A DNA stretch of 64,000 nt from Methylobacterium sp. WL1 (GTDB lineage: Bacteria > Pseudomonadota > Alphaproteobacteria > Rhizobiales > Beijerinckiaceae), in assembly GCF_008000895.1 (NCBI RefSeq), contig NZ_CP042823.1:4858501-4922500 (forward strand). The letters run 5' to 3'. A program made the translations under genes and the position numbers. Position 1 is the stretch's first letter. The number at the start of each line of letters is the position of its first letter. Positions 37,764-46,781 of this stretch are shown piece after piece. The notes below the pieces were generated by a model, which was not told where the DNA came from, did no database searches, and saw nothing but the letters and a program-made list of their open reading frames with translations.

Positions 37764-38812
37764 TGGCCGCCCCGCATTTCCTCACCCTCGACCGAATCGG
37801 CAAGGATTACGGGGCTTTCACGGCGATCCGTGAGGTCAGCTTCTCGGTAGCCCCGGGGGAGTTCCTTGGCCTGCTCGGCCCCTCCGGCTGCGGCAAGACC
37901 ACCACGCTGCAGATGATAGCCGGTTTCGAGGCCCCGAGCCGCGGCCGCATCACGATGGATGGGCGCGATCTGACCACGGTGCCGGCGGCCAAGCGCGGCA
38001 TCGGGCTGGTGTTCCAATCCTACGCCCTGTTCCCGCACATGACCGCGGCCGAGAACGTGGCGTTCGGCCTGGAGATGCGTCGGGTGTCGAAGGCGGAGCG
38101 CATAAAGCGCGTCGCTGAGGCGCTCGATTTGGTCCACCTCGCCCATCTCGCCGACCGCTTCCCGCGGCAGATGTCGGGCGGCCAGCAGCAGCGGGTCGCA
38201 CTAGCGCGCGCCCTAGTAATCGAGCCACGCCTGCTTCTCCTCGACGAGCCGCTCTCGAACCTCGACGCGAAGCTGCGCGAGGAGATGCAGGTCGAGCTGC
38301 GCGAACTCCAGCGCAGGATCGGCGTCACCACGATCCTGGTCACGCACGATCAGTCGGAGGCGATGGCCCTGTGCGACCGCGTGGCGATCATGCAGGGCGG
38401 CCGCATCGTTCAGATCGATGCACCGTGGCGGGCCTACGACGTCCCAGCGGACGACTTCGTCGCCGACTTTCTGGGACGCAGCAACCGCCTGCCTGCCTGC
38501 GCGGGGGGCGGCCAGGCGGAAGCTGGGGGGCATCGCTTCGCCCTGCCGCCGGACCTGGCCGATCGCCAGGGCGACATCCTGCTCACCATCCGGCCGGAGC
38601 GCCTGCGCATCGGCAATGATGGGGCCGCAGGGCTCGGCGGGCGGGTGCAGTCGCGCCTCTTCCTAGGGGGCTTCTGGCTCTACGCCGTCGAGACGGCGCT
38701 CGGGAGCTTCGCCGTGATGCTGCAGAACACCGGCTCCGTGCCGCACGACGAGGGTGCCCCGGTGACGCTGGACTGGGATGCCCACAGCCTGCGCCGGCTC
38801 GAACGCGCATGA
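37763..38812 (+). CDS. ABC transporter ATP-binding protein (PotA type)
   Basis: A 349-residue ATPase. Walker A is LLGPSGCGKTTTLQ, the Q-loop is in VFQSYALFP, the signature is RQMSGGQQQRVALARAL, and Walker B is LLLLDEPLSNLD. The C-terminal TOBE domain (residues ~265-349) has ILLTIRPERLRIG. It energises the importer encoded by the neighbouring genes at the inner membrane. Confidence 0.95.
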   Translation: MAAPHFLTLDRIGKDYGAFTAIREVSFSVAPGEFLGLLGPSGCGKTTTLQMIAGFEAPSRGRITMDGRDLTTVPAAKRGIGLVFQSYALFPHMTAAENVAFGLEMRRVSKAERIKRVAEALDLVHLAHLADRFPRQMSGGQQQRVALARALVIEPRLLLLDEPLSNLDAKLREEMQVELRELQRRIGVTTILVTHDQSEAMALCDRVAIMQGGRIVQIDAPWRAYDVPADDFVADFLGRSNRLPACAGGGQAEAGGHRFALPPDLADRQGDILLTIRPERLRIGNDGAAGLGGRVQSRLFLGGFWLYAVETALGSFAVMLQNTGSVPHDEGAPVTLDWDAHSLRRLERA

Positions 38813-39705
38813 ACGGCCGGAGTAACCTGACCCCTGCGCTTCTCGCGGCGCCCTCCCTCGTCGTCTATGCCGGCGCGCTGCTGCTGCCGCTCGGTGGCGT
38901 GCTGCTCCTCAGCCTGCACGGGTTCGACTTCGAGAAGGGCATCCTGCCCGGCTGGGGCCTGGAGAATTACCGCGACCTGCTGACCGATAGCCTGTTCGCG
39001 GAATCGCTGCTGCGGACCCTGCGTATCGCACTCTGGACCACGGCGATCTGCCTGCTGGTTGGCGTGCCCGAAGCCTGGATCATCTACCGCATGGCTCCGC
39101 GCTGGCGCGGTGCGATGCTGCTGATCGTGGTCGGGCCACTGCTCGTGTCGGTGGTCGTGCGCAATTTCGGCTGGATGGTGCTGCTCGGCACGACCGGGCT
39201 CGTGAACCAGGTACTGACGATCCTCGGTGTGCCAGGCGCGCCTTTCCGCCTGATGTTCACCGAGCTCGCCGTGGTGATCGGCCTGGTGCACGTGATGGTG
39301 CCCTTGGTGGTCCTGTCCGTGTGGGCGAGTCTCGGTCGGCTCGATCCGGTGCTGGAGCGCGCGGCCTTCAGCCTTGGGGCGAGCCGTCTGACGGTGTTCC
39401 GCCGCGTCGTCCTCCCGAACGTCATGCCGGGCATCATGGCCGGTGCCTTGATGGTGTTCTGCCTGTCGGCCTCGGCGTTCGCGACCCCGGCCATGCTCGG
39501 GGGAAAGCGCCTCAAGGTCGTGTCGAGCATGACCTACAACGAGTTCCTGAACACGCTGAACTGGCCGCTCGGCGCTGCGCTCGCGACGCTGCTGATGGTG
39601 GCGATCCTCACCGCCACGCTGATCTGGACACGCTTCGTTGAGACGCGGGCCATGCGCCGCCTGGGCGAAGTCGCGGAAGGTGGCAAGGGAGGAAGCAGGG
39701 CATGA
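38809..39705 (+). CDS. ABC transporter permease (PotB type)
   Basis: A 298-residue inner-membrane permease with six predicted membrane segments, from SLVVYAGALLLPLGGVLLLS to LATLLMVAILTATLIW. The ATPase-contact loop is ERAAFSLGASRLTVFRRVVL-PNVMPG, the binding-protein-dependent permease (EAA) motif. It overlaps both neighbours by four bases. Confidence 0.93.
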   Translation: MNGRSNLTPALLAAPSLVVYAGALLLPLGGVLLLSLHGFDFEKGILPGWGLENYRDLLTDSLFAESLLRTLRIALWTTAICLLVGVPEAWIIYRMAPRWRGAMLLIVVGPLLVSVVVRNFGWMVLLGTTGLVNQVLTILGVPGAPFRLMFTELAVVIGLVHVMVPLVVLSVWASLGRLDPVLERAAFSLGASRLTVFRRVVLPNVMPGIMAGALMVFCLSASAFATPAMLGGKRLKVVSSMTYNEFLNTLNWPLGAALATLLMVAILTATLIWTRFVETRAMRRLGEVAEGGKGGSRA

Positions 39706-40502
39706 GCCGCAACGGTCCCCTGGCGCTGGCCTTCCACGCGCTGTTCCTCACCTTCATCCTGGCACCGCTGCTCGTGGTGATCGGCGTATCTTTCACCGGG
39801 GAGGGTTACCTCGCCCTGCCGCTCAACGGGCTCTCCCTGCGCTGGTGGCGCGCGATCGGCGACAACCCGCGCTTCCTGGAAAGCTTCTGGTTCAGCTTGC
39901 GCCTCGGCGTGACGGCCGCCACGCTATCCGCGCTGATCGCGGTGCCGGCAGCTCTGGCGATCGCCCGGTGGCGCTTCCCCGGCCGCGGGGCTCTGGTGGC
40001 GATCCTAGCCTCGCCGCTGATGATTCCGCACGTGGTGCTGGGCGTTGCGCTGCTGCGCTTCTTCTCCGGCTTTGGCCTCTCGGGCAGCTTCTCAGGCTTG
40101 GTCACCGCGCATGTCATCGTGATTACCCCCTACATGCTGCGCCTCGTCGGGGCCGGCCTGTCGGGGCTCGATCCGCGGATCGAGCGCGCCGCAGAGAGCC
40201 TCGGGGCCTCGCGCCTGACCGTGTTTCGTCGGGTGACCCTGCCGCTGATCGCCCCGGGCGTCGCGGGGGGCTGGATCCTGGCCTTCGTCACGAGCTTCGA
40301 CGAGCTGACGGTTAGCCTGTTCCTGGCTTCCCCGTCCGCCAACCCGCTGCCCGTGCAGCTGTTCAACTACATCGACCAGATGACCGACCCGCTGGTCGCG
40401 TCCGTGTCGGCTGCCCTGATCCTCGGCACCGCCCTGGTCCTCCTGGTGCTCGATCGCTTCTACCCGATCGACCGCCTCCTCACCGGGGAGCGCCGCGCAT
40501 GA
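39702..40502 (+). CDS. ABC transporter permease (PotC type)
   Basis: A 266-residue second permease with six membrane segments. The EAA loop is ERAAESLGASRLTVFRRVTL with PLIAPGVAGG. FDELTVSLFLASPSANPLPV is typical of PotC/PotI permeases. Four-base overlaps with the flanking genes indicate translational coupling. It pairs with the preceding PotB-type protein to form the membrane channel. Confidence 0.93.
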   Translation: MSRNGPLALAFHALFLTFILAPLLVVIGVSFTGEGYLALPLNGLSLRWWRAIGDNPRFLESFWFSLRLGVTAATLSALIAVPAALAIARWRFPGRGALVAILASPLMIPHVVLGVALLRFFSGFGLSGSFSGLVTAHVIVITPYMLRLVGAGLSGLDPRIERAAESLGASRLTVFRRVTLPLIAPGVAGGWILAFVTSFDELTVSLFLASPSANPLPVQLFNYIDQMTDPLVASVSAALILGTALVLLVLDRFYPIDRLLTGERRA

Positions 40503-41644
40503 TTTCGGCAACACAGACGCTGCAGGACGAGACGCGCGACGCCATCGTAGTTGGCGGCGGACTCGTGGGCGCGGCGATCGCGTACGGGCTGCAGCGGCAA
40601 GGCCTGTCCACGCTGATGCTGGACGAGGGCGACATCGCCCACCGGGCCAGCCGGGGCAATTTCGGGTTGATCTGGGTCCAGTCGAAGGGCCTGGGCGCAC
40701 CCCATTACCAGCACTGGACCCATGGCTCGGCGCAGGCTTGGCCGGGGCTCGCCGAGGATCTGTCCGAGGCTACTGGCATCGGCGTCGGCCTGCACCAGCC
40801 GGGCGGCCTGCATTTCTGTTTCTCGGACGCGGAGATGGCGCAGCGCGACGCGCTGATGGGGCAGCTCCGCAGAGAGGCCGGCAATGCCGGTTACGAATAC
40901 CGCATGCTGAGTGTCGCGGACCTGCGCGACATGGTCCCGGGCCTCGGGCCCAAGGTCGTGGGCGCCTCCTGGACCCCCTACGATGGGCATGCGAGCCCGC
41001 TGCATCTCCTGCGCGCGCTCCATGCGGCGTTCCAGCGGGCGGGCGGCCATTACCGGCCGAATGCCCGGGTCGAGGCCGTCACGGCGGCGCCCCACGATTT
41101 TTCCGTCAGCCTCGGCACGGCGATCGTGCGTGCGCCCCGGCTCGTGCTGGCCTCAGGGTTGGGCAACGCCGACCTTGCACCGCTCGTCGGCCTCGCCGCT
41201 CCGCTGCGCCCCGAGCGCGGCCAGATCCTCGTCACGGAACGCACCCGCGAGGTGCTCGCTCTGCCGACCCACGTCGTCCGCCAGACCGACGAGGGCTCGC
41301 TCCTCCTGGGAGACAGCAAGGAGGACATGGGCTTCGACACCCTGAGCCAGACCCCCACGATCATGCGGGCCATCGCCCAACGGGCGGTGCAGACCTTCCC
41401 GTGGATCGCTGAACTGAACATCGTCCGGGCCTGGGCGGCCCTGCGGGTTATGTCGCCCGATGGGAAGCCGATCTACGACGAGTCCGAGCGCTGCCCCGGG
41501 GCGTTCCTGGCCAATTGCCATTCGGGCGTGACCCTGGCGGGGGCGCATGCGCACCTGCTCGCCCCGATGATCGCGGCCGGCGCGCTGGCGCCGGAGATGT
41601 CCCCCTTCAGCGCGAGACGGTTCGATGTTCAGAAGGCGGCCTGA
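40499..41644 (+). CDS. FAD-dependent amine oxidase/dehydrogenase, DAO superfamily (HcnC-like)
   Basis: A 381-residue flavoprotein. The N-terminal dinucleotide fold is AIVVGGGLVGAAIAYGLQRQ, followed by SRGNFGLIWVQSKG. The C-terminal part (CPGAFLANCHSGVTLAGAHA) is typical of glycine/sarcosine/D-amino-acid oxidases and of the beta subunit of D-hydroxyproline, opine or cyanide-forming dehydrogenases. It should oxidise a C-N bond of the imported substrate. Its partners HcnA-like and HcnB-like follow directly. Confidence 0.88.
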   Translation: MISATQTLQDETRDAIVVGGGLVGAAIAYGLQRQGLSTLMLDEGDIAHRASRGNFGLIWVQSKGLGAPHYQHWTHGSAQAWPGLAEDLSEATGIGVGLHQPGGLHFCFSDAEMAQRDALMGQLRREAGNAGYEYRMLSVADLRDMVPGLGPKVVGASWTPYDGHASPLHLLRALHAAFQRAGGHYRPNARVEAVTAAPHDFSVSLGTAIVRAPRLVLASGLGNADLAPLVGLAAPLRPERGQILVTERTREVLALPTHVVRQTDEGSLLLGDSKEDMGFDTLSQTPTIMRAIAQRAVQTFPWIAELNIVRAWAALRVMSPDGKPIYDESERCPGAFLANCHSGVTLAGAHAHLLAPMIAAGALAPEMSPFSARRFDVQKAA

Positions 41645-41957
41645 AGCCCGCCCCGCCACGGGGGACCGGCTGGTGGACGTGTACGTAGCCGGCGCGGTGG
41701 TCCGCGTCCCCGAGGGTGCTTCCGCCGCCGCCGCGGTGCTGCTCTCCGGCGCACCGGCGATCCGCACGACGCCGGTAAGCGGAGCTCCGCGCCTGCCCTA
41801 TTGCATGATCGGCATCTGCTTCGATTGCCTCGCTGAGATCGACGGCGTCGCCAACCGCCAGGCCTGCCTGGTCCCGGTGGCGCCGGGCATGCGCATCGAG
41901 CCGCAGCAGGGACCGCGCGCGGCCCGGCCCCACCATAATGCCCCGGAGGCCGCATGA
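41625..41957 (+). CDS. (2Fe-2S)-binding subunit (HcnA-like)
   Basis: A 110-residue ferredoxin-like protein. Cysteines lie in PYCMIGICFDCLAEIDG and RQACLVPV, giving C-x4-C-x2-C and a later fourth Cys, the 2Fe-2S pattern of HcnA and the small subunit of opine/proline dehydrogenases. It overlaps the upstream oxidase by 20 bases and the next gene by four. Electrons should pass through it between the flavin subunits. Confidence 0.88.
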   Translation: MFRRRPEARPATGDRLVDVYVAGAVVRVPEGASAAAAVLLSGAPAIRTTPVSGAPRLPYCMIGICFDCLAEIDGVANRQACLVPVAPGMRIEPQQGPRAARPHHNAPEAA

Positions 41958-43327
41958 GCTACGATCTCGCCATCGTGGGCGCCGGCCCGGCCGGCATGGC
42001 CGCTGCCATAGAGGCCACCGCGCTGGGGCTCTCGGTCACCGTGCTCGACGAGCAGGCTGCCCCGGGCGGGCAGGTGTTCCGCGCGGTTGAATCCGCCTCC
42101 GGCGACCCGGCCCTCGCGGGCGAGTTCCTGGACGCCGGCGGTGCGCTCACCGCGTCGTTCCGGGGCGTCACGACGATCGCCTATCGGCCTTCCTCGACGC
42201 TGTGGCATCTCGCGCCCGACACGGGAGCGCTCTCGGTGAAAGCCGGTGGGGCGTCGTTGGAGCTCGCGGCCCGGCGCGTGCTGCTGGCCACCGGCGCTCA
42301 GGAACGACCGGTGCCGATCCCCGGCTGGACCCTCCCCGGCGTGATGAGCGCCGGCGCGGCCCAGATCCTGCTGAAAACCGCCGGCGCCGTTCCGCAGGGA
42401 GCTGTGGTGATCGCCGGCCAGGGACCTTTGTGCTGGCTGCTGGCGGTCCAGCTTCTGCGTGCCGGGGTCGGGCCGCTGACGTTGCTTGAGACCGGTGCCG
42501 GCGGCGCGCTTTGGGATGCGTTCCGCGCCGGCGGCCTTTGGACCGGCCGCCGGCTCCTCGGAAAGGGCGTTGCGCTCGTCCGGGAGGCTAAGCGACGCGG
42601 CCTGCAGGTCGTGCGGGGCGTACGCGACCTGAGGGCGGAGGGCGACGTGCACGTCCAGGCGGTGCACTGGCATGGAGGTTCGCTGCCTTGCGACACGCTG
42701 CTCCTGCACGAGGGCGTGATCCCGTCGACGCACATCACCCGGGCCCTCGGCCTCGAACACGATTGGGACGCGCGGCAGCTGTGCTGGCGGCCCCGCCTCG
42801 ACGCGTGGGGCGCCACTAGCCACCCGAACGTGGCAGTCGCGGGCGATGGCGGCGGCATCGGTGGCTGGGAGGCGGCGGTTGCCAGCGGCCGGCTGGCGGC
42901 TATCGACGCGGCCCACCGCCTGGGGAAGCTCGATGCCGCGGCCCGTGATGCGCGCGCGGCGGCCCCACGCATCTCCCTGCGTTCCGCGCTGTCGCTGCGA
43001 CCCTTCCTCGACCGGCTTTACGCCCCCGCACCGACTGTGCTGGCGCCCGCGGACGACACCATCGTGTGCCGCTGCGAGGAGATCACCGGCGGCCAGATCA
43101 GAGAGGCCGCGCGGCTCGGTGCCACCGGGCCGAACCAGGTCAAGGCGTTCCTGCGCGCCGGCATGGGCCCCTGCCAGGGCCGCATGTGCGGGACCGTGGT
43201 CGCCGCCCTGATCGCCGAAATCCGCGGGGCCTCGATGGAAGAGGTCGGCGCGCTCCGGCCGCGGGCGCCGTTCAAGCCGATGACCGTCGGCGAGCTGGCG
43301 CGGGAACCGCAGGACGCGGCCGCGTGA
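41954..43327 (+). CDS. FAD/NAD(P)-binding oxidoreductase with BFD-like iron-sulfur domain (HcnB-like)
   Basis: A 457-residue flavoprotein. The first FAD-binding fold is LAIVGAGPAGMAAAIEATAL, then GGQVFRAVES, RVLLATGAQERPVPIPGWTL and VVIAGQGPLCWLLAVQLLRA for the second nucleotide fold. The C-terminal BFD-like [2Fe-2S] domain is VCRCEEITGGQIREAARLGA with GPCQGRMCG. Same layout as HcnB and the alpha subunit of D-hydroxyproline and opine dehydrogenases. Coupled by four-base overlaps. Confidence 0.9.
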   Translation: MSYDLAIVGAGPAGMAAAIEATALGLSVTVLDEQAAPGGQVFRAVESASGDPALAGEFLDAGGALTASFRGVTTIAYRPSSTLWHLAPDTGALSVKAGGASLELAARRVLLATGAQERPVPIPGWTLPGVMSAGAAQILLKTAGAVPQGAVVIAGQGPLCWLLAVQLLRAGVGPLTLLETGAGGALWDAFRAGGLWTGRRLLGKGVALVREAKRRGLQVVRGVRDLRAEGDVHVQAVHWHGGSLPCDTLLLHEGVIPSTHITRALGLEHDWDARQLCWRPRLDAWGATSHPNVAVAGDGGGIGGWEAAVASGRLAAIDAAHRLGKLDAAARDARAAAPRISLRSALSLRPFLDRLYAPAPTVLAPADDTIVCRCEEITGGQIREAARLGATGPNQVKAFLRAGMGPCQGRMCGTVVAALIAEIRGASMEEVGALRPRAPFKPMTVGELAREPQDAAA

Positions 43328-43950
43328 GCGCGCCCGTGGCGCTCCGGATCTGCGTGCTAGGCGGCGGTCCGGCTGGGAAGTCAGCCCTGGTCCGGCTGCC
43401 TGGGGCCGTGCTTATCGGGCGCCCGCAGGCGACTGGCTGGCATGCCGAGCCCGGGATCCTCTGGATCGAGAGCGCGGGCCACGTCCGACCGGAGCCCTTC
43501 GACCGCCTGCTGGTCTGCGCCAACGAGCCCCTGCTGCTGGCAAGCCTCGGCTGCGCTTTCACGGAAGGCCACCTCGTTATCGACGAGGCGGGACGCACCA
43601 CCGTTCCGGGCATATCGGTGGCCGGCCGGGTGGCCGGCGCGGACTCGGTGGACGCCGCGGTTAGGCAGGGGGCTGCCGCCGCCGAGGCGCTGATGGCGGG
43701 GCCTGCCGCAGCCCCGGTCCCGGCGTCGCTTCCGGAGTCTATCGGGACGGCGTGGCTGGATCCGTTCGACCTCGCGGCGCTTCTGGAGCGTCCCGCCGAT
43801 CCGGCCCGCGATGCTCAGTTGCGCGCGCATGGCATCCTCGCGGGTCCGGTCCGGCCGGCCCGGCCCGTCAGCCTCGCGGCGCTTGCGAATTTCGTCGCGG
43901 AGGCGCCGGAGCCGTATCCGCCGCAGCTGGACGGTGGAGAGTTCGCATGA
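43324..43950 (+). CDS. small FAD-fold-like protein of unknown role
   Basis: A 208-residue protein starting at GTG 43324 in a GTGA overlap with the HcnB-like gene. It opens with RICVLGGGPAGKSALVRLPG, a dinucleotide-binding G-x-G-x-x-G with the next helix shortened. It then jumps to RTTVPGISVAGRVAGADSVD, which resembles the second FAD-contact motif (GD motif, with Arg replacing Asp) of pyridine-nucleotide oxidoreductases. The long domain between these motifs is missing and no Cys cluster is present. A shrunken flavoprotein or assembly subunit of the dehydrogenase is the best guess. I know no named family. Confidence 0.65.
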   Translation: MSAPVALRICVLGGGPAGKSALVRLPGAVLIGRPQATGWHAEPGILWIESAGHVRPEPFDRLLVCANEPLLLASLGCAFTEGHLVIDEAGRTTVPGISVAGRVAGADSVDAAVRQGAAAAEALMAGPAAAPVPASLPESIGTAWLDPFDLAALLERPADPARDAQLRAHGILAGPVRPARPVSLAALANFVAEAPEPYPPQLDGGEFA

Positions 43951-45107
43951 GGGAGTCCGACGTCCTCGTGGTCGGCGGTGGGCTTCACGGCCTATCGGCC
44001 GCCCTGCATCTCGCCCGGCGCGGCATCAGGGTCCGCGTACTGGAGGCGCAGCAGGTCGGCGCGCACGCGTCGGGCTACTCGGCCGGCGGCGTGCGCACCT
44101 TGGGCCGCCACGTCGCCGAGGTGCCGCTCGCGCTGGAAGCCCTCGACCGATGGCATCGCATCGCCACCCTGGTGGGCGAGACCTGCGGCTTCCGCAGCGT
44201 CGGGCAGGTGCGGGTGGCCGAGACCGAGGCCGAACTTGCCCGCCTCGCGGAACGCGCGGCGCAGATGCGCGCGCTGGGCTTCCGACACGAAGAGGTCGTG
44301 GATGCCGACACCCTGCGCGGCCTGCTGCCGGCCGTCGCCGGCCACGTGGTCGGCGGCCTGATCGCGCGGCGCGATGGCTACGCAGTCCCGCTCCGGACCA
44401 CGCAGGCCTTCGGCCGCGCAGCGACAGCCGCCGGCGCGGAGATCCTGGAGGGCGTGCGCATCTCCGACGCCGAGCGGCGGGACGGACGCTGGATCCTGAA
44501 GAGCCGGGACGCGAACACCTATGCGGCCCCGTATCTCGTCAATGCGGCCGGTGCCTGGGGCGGGCGCCTTGCCCGGGCGGTGGGCGAAGCGATCCCGCTT
44601 GGCTTCAACGCGTTCCAGATGCTCCTCACCGACAGTCTGCCGCCGTTCCTAACACCCGTGGTTGGCGCAACCGGGCGGCCGCTCTCCTTCAAGCAATCCG
44701 AGAGCGGGCACGTTATGATCGGCGGCGGCCACAAGGGCCTGGCGGATCTCGACACGGGTCAGGTGCGCCTCGACGTCCCGCGTCTCGCCTATTCAGCCCG
44801 CACGGCTCTCGACCTGTTCCCGATCCTTCGCGACGCGCGCATCGTGCACGCCTGGGCCGGCATCGAGGGCGTCACGCCGGACGAATTGCCGGTGATCGGC
44901 CCCTCGGCGATCGCAGACGGGCTCGTGCATGCTTTCGGCTTCTCCGGCCACGGCTTTGCCCTTGCACCGGTGATCGGCGACATCGTCGCCGACCTCCTCC
45001 TCGATGGACGAACCCGCTTCCCCATTGAGCCCTTCGCGGCTGACCGCTTCGGCCGCGTCCCCCTCAGCTCAAGCCTCCGGCCCGCCCTGCCGCAGCCGGC
45101 AGGCTGA
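43947..45107 (+). CDS. second FAD-dependent amine oxidase, DAO superfamily
   Basis: A 386-residue flavoprotein overlapping the previous gene by four bases. VLVVGGGLHGLSAALHLARR is followed by SGYSAGGVRTLGR, and APYLVNAAGAWGGRLARAVG and HAWAGIEGVTPDELPVIGPS lie further on. It matches glycine/D-amino-acid oxidases and sarcosine oxidase beta type proteins. It is a second, divergent copy of the first oxidase in the operon, so there are two possible flavin catalytic subunits. Confidence 0.88.
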   Translation: MRESDVLVVGGGLHGLSAALHLARRGIRVRVLEAQQVGAHASGYSAGGVRTLGRHVAEVPLALEALDRWHRIATLVGETCGFRSVGQVRVAETEAELARLAERAAQMRALGFRHEEVVDADTLRGLLPAVAGHVVGGLIARRDGYAVPLRTTQAFGRAATAAGAEILEGVRISDAERRDGRWILKSRDANTYAAPYLVNAAGAWGGRLARAVGEAIPLGFNAFQMLLTDSLPPFLTPVVGATGRPLSFKQSESGHVMIGGGHKGLADLDTGQVRLDVPRLAYSARTALDLFPILRDARIVHAWAGIEGVTPDELPVIGPSAIADGLVHAFGFSGHGFALAPVIGDIVADLLLDGRTRFPIEPFAADRFGRVPLSSSLRPALPQPAG

Positions 45108-45136
45108 GTTCACCATCCGTAGAGAGGACCTTACCT

Positions 45137-45481
45137 GTGATCCAACGTCATATCCGCACGCCCATCATGCATCGCGTCGTCGAGCATAGTGGGGTGCTAT
45201 ATTTGGGCGGCATCGTCGCTGAAGACCGTTCGGCCTCGATGAAGGGGCAGACAGAGCAGGTTCTGGCTCGCGTCGATGCGTTGCTCAGCGAGACGGGGAG
45301 CGACAAGAGCAAGATCCTGACAGCCACGCTCTACATCACCGACATGAATCTGAAGGACGAGATGAACGAGGCCTGGACCGCATGGTTGGCTCCAGAAATT
45401 CTGCCAAGCCGATCGACCATCGGCGTTGCTGAGCTCGGTCCTAAAGTGTTGATCGAGGCCGTGATCACAGCTGCGAAGTAG
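45137..45481 (+). CDS. RidA-family imine deaminase
   Basis: A 114-residue protein starting at GTG 45137 after AGAGAGGACC. Landmarks are VLYLGGIVAEDRS, QTEQVLARVDALLSETGSD, ILTATLYITDMNLKDEMNEA and LPSRSTIGVAELGPKVLIEA (substrate-binding Arg). RidA hydrolyses 2-imino acids to 2-keto acids and ammonia. That fits the amine-oxidising enzymes encoded just upstream, whose products are imines. Last gene of the operon. Confidence 0.9.
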   Translation: MIQRHIRTPIMHRVVEHSGVLYLGGIVAEDRSASMKGQTEQVLARVDALLSETGSDKSKILTATLYITDMNLKDEMNEAWTAWLAPEILPSRSTIGVAELGPKVLIEAVITAAK

Positions 45482-45870
45482 CGCGTGAATCGAATGGTGT
45501 CTTTCATATACACTCCCTACCGATCTGAAATCTAGGTTCTTGTCTAAGGCAGGAGTGACGGACGGTGGAGCAGACGGCATGTTCTGCCCACCGATGTCGA
45601 AAGACTTAAAATCAGTCAATTGTCTCTTTGAATACGTACTAATTCGTAACTTAGAAACTAGATCAGGACGCAGACATCTGATTTGGCAATTTTAATTTAT
45701 AACTGGTAGCATTCTAAGATAATTGATTAGCAATTTATGTCTGTAACATAAAATGCAATGAATCAATATCCGTTTTAATGCATGCGATCGTCTGACGAGT
45801 TTGAAAATATTATTATAAAATAAAAGGTACGTTAGCCAGCGCTGCTAGTAATACCCAACCGAACGATTGG
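45482..45870. other. AT-rich intergenic region
   Basis: 389 bases between the RidA gene and a convergent LysR gene. The part at ~45610-45835 is strongly AT-rich (AATATTATTATAAAATAAAA near its end) with no gene. TGCATGCGATCGTCTG at 45779-45794 nearly matches 35558-35573 in the other AT-rich spacer. The two spacers bracket the whole operon. Confidence 0.5.
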
Positions 45871-46767
45871 TCAGACTGCTTCCCGATTGAGCCGAAGAAC
45901 AAGCTGATCGGCAAATTTCGCTGCGGCTACCGATAGGGATCGCCCGCGCAGCTGCGCGAGAACCAGCGTCATCGGCGTCAGATCGCGCGTGTCGATAGGA
46001 CGACTGCGCAGACGCGGATCCTGGGGGATGCCACTGGGGATCTGAAGGCTGATCACGTCCTCGCGTAGCGTCAGATTGCGCAAGAATTCCAGCGATCCTG
46101 ACTCGACCGCCGGCCGCAGTTCGACGCCGCGCCGAGCCAGCGCGTGCTCTATGTGGTGGCGGATGGCCAACGAATGGTCGGGCAGTGCCAGAGCGTGAGC
46201 CAGGCAATCACGCAGCCGCACCGGCCCGGTCTCCGCCGCCAGCGCGTGGCCCTTGCGCATCAATGCGCAGAGCGTCTGCTGGCCGGAATAGAGCGGATGT
46301 AGCTCCGCCGAAGGTGGCGGCTGCAGGATCAGGGCGAGATCTGCCTCAAAGGCCGCCAGGGCGCTCACTCCCTGCGCGTGGTCGCGGACCTGCACCGTGA
46401 AGCCGACCTGCGGGAAGCGAGCACGATAGGCCTCCACCTCTTCCGGCACCACCTGCGTGACGAAGGCCTGGCTGCAGGCTAGGGCCACGTGCCCTCGCCG
46501 CACCCCTGACAGGTCGGCGATCTGCGAGCGCACCCGCTCAAGATCCGCGGCCTGGTCGCGGATGTGGCGGACGAAGAGCTCGCCGGCCGCGTTGAGCCGC
46601 ATTCCCTGTGGCAGGCGCTCGAAGATCGGCGTGCCGAGCTCGTATTCAAGGTCCTGTATCTGCCGCGTCAGGGCCGAGGGCGTGAGATTCAGACGTTCCG
46701 CCGCGCGTCGGATCGAGCCGGCCCGGGCGACTTCGGCGACATAGGTTACCGTGCGCAGGTATTTCAT
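45871..46767 (-). CDS. LysR-family transcriptional regulator
   Basis: A 298-residue regulator. The DNA-binding part is MKYLRTVTYVAEVARAGSIR with AAERLNLTPSALTRQIQDLE, followed by an effector domain (VRRGHVALACSQAFVTQVVP). It is divergent from the NitT/TauT-type transport operon starting at 46885. The inverted repeat at 46782-46806, directly upstream, is a likely operator. Confidence 0.92.
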   Translation of the reverse strand: MKYLRTVTYVAEVARAGSIRRAAERLNLTPSALTRQIQDLEYELGTPIFERLPQGMRLNAAGELFVRHIRDQAADLERVRSQIADLSGVRRGHVALACSQAFVTQVVPEEVEAYRARFPQVGFTVQVRDHAQGVSALAAFEADLALILQPPPSAELHPLYSGQQTLCALMRKGHALAAETGPVRLRDCLAHALALPDHSLAIRHHIEHALARRGVELRPAVESGSLEFLRNLTLREDVISLQIPSGIPQDPRLRSRPIDTRDLTPMTLVLAQLRGRSLSVAAAKFADQLVLRLNREAV

Positions 46768-46781
46768 GCCTCCATCATGCT

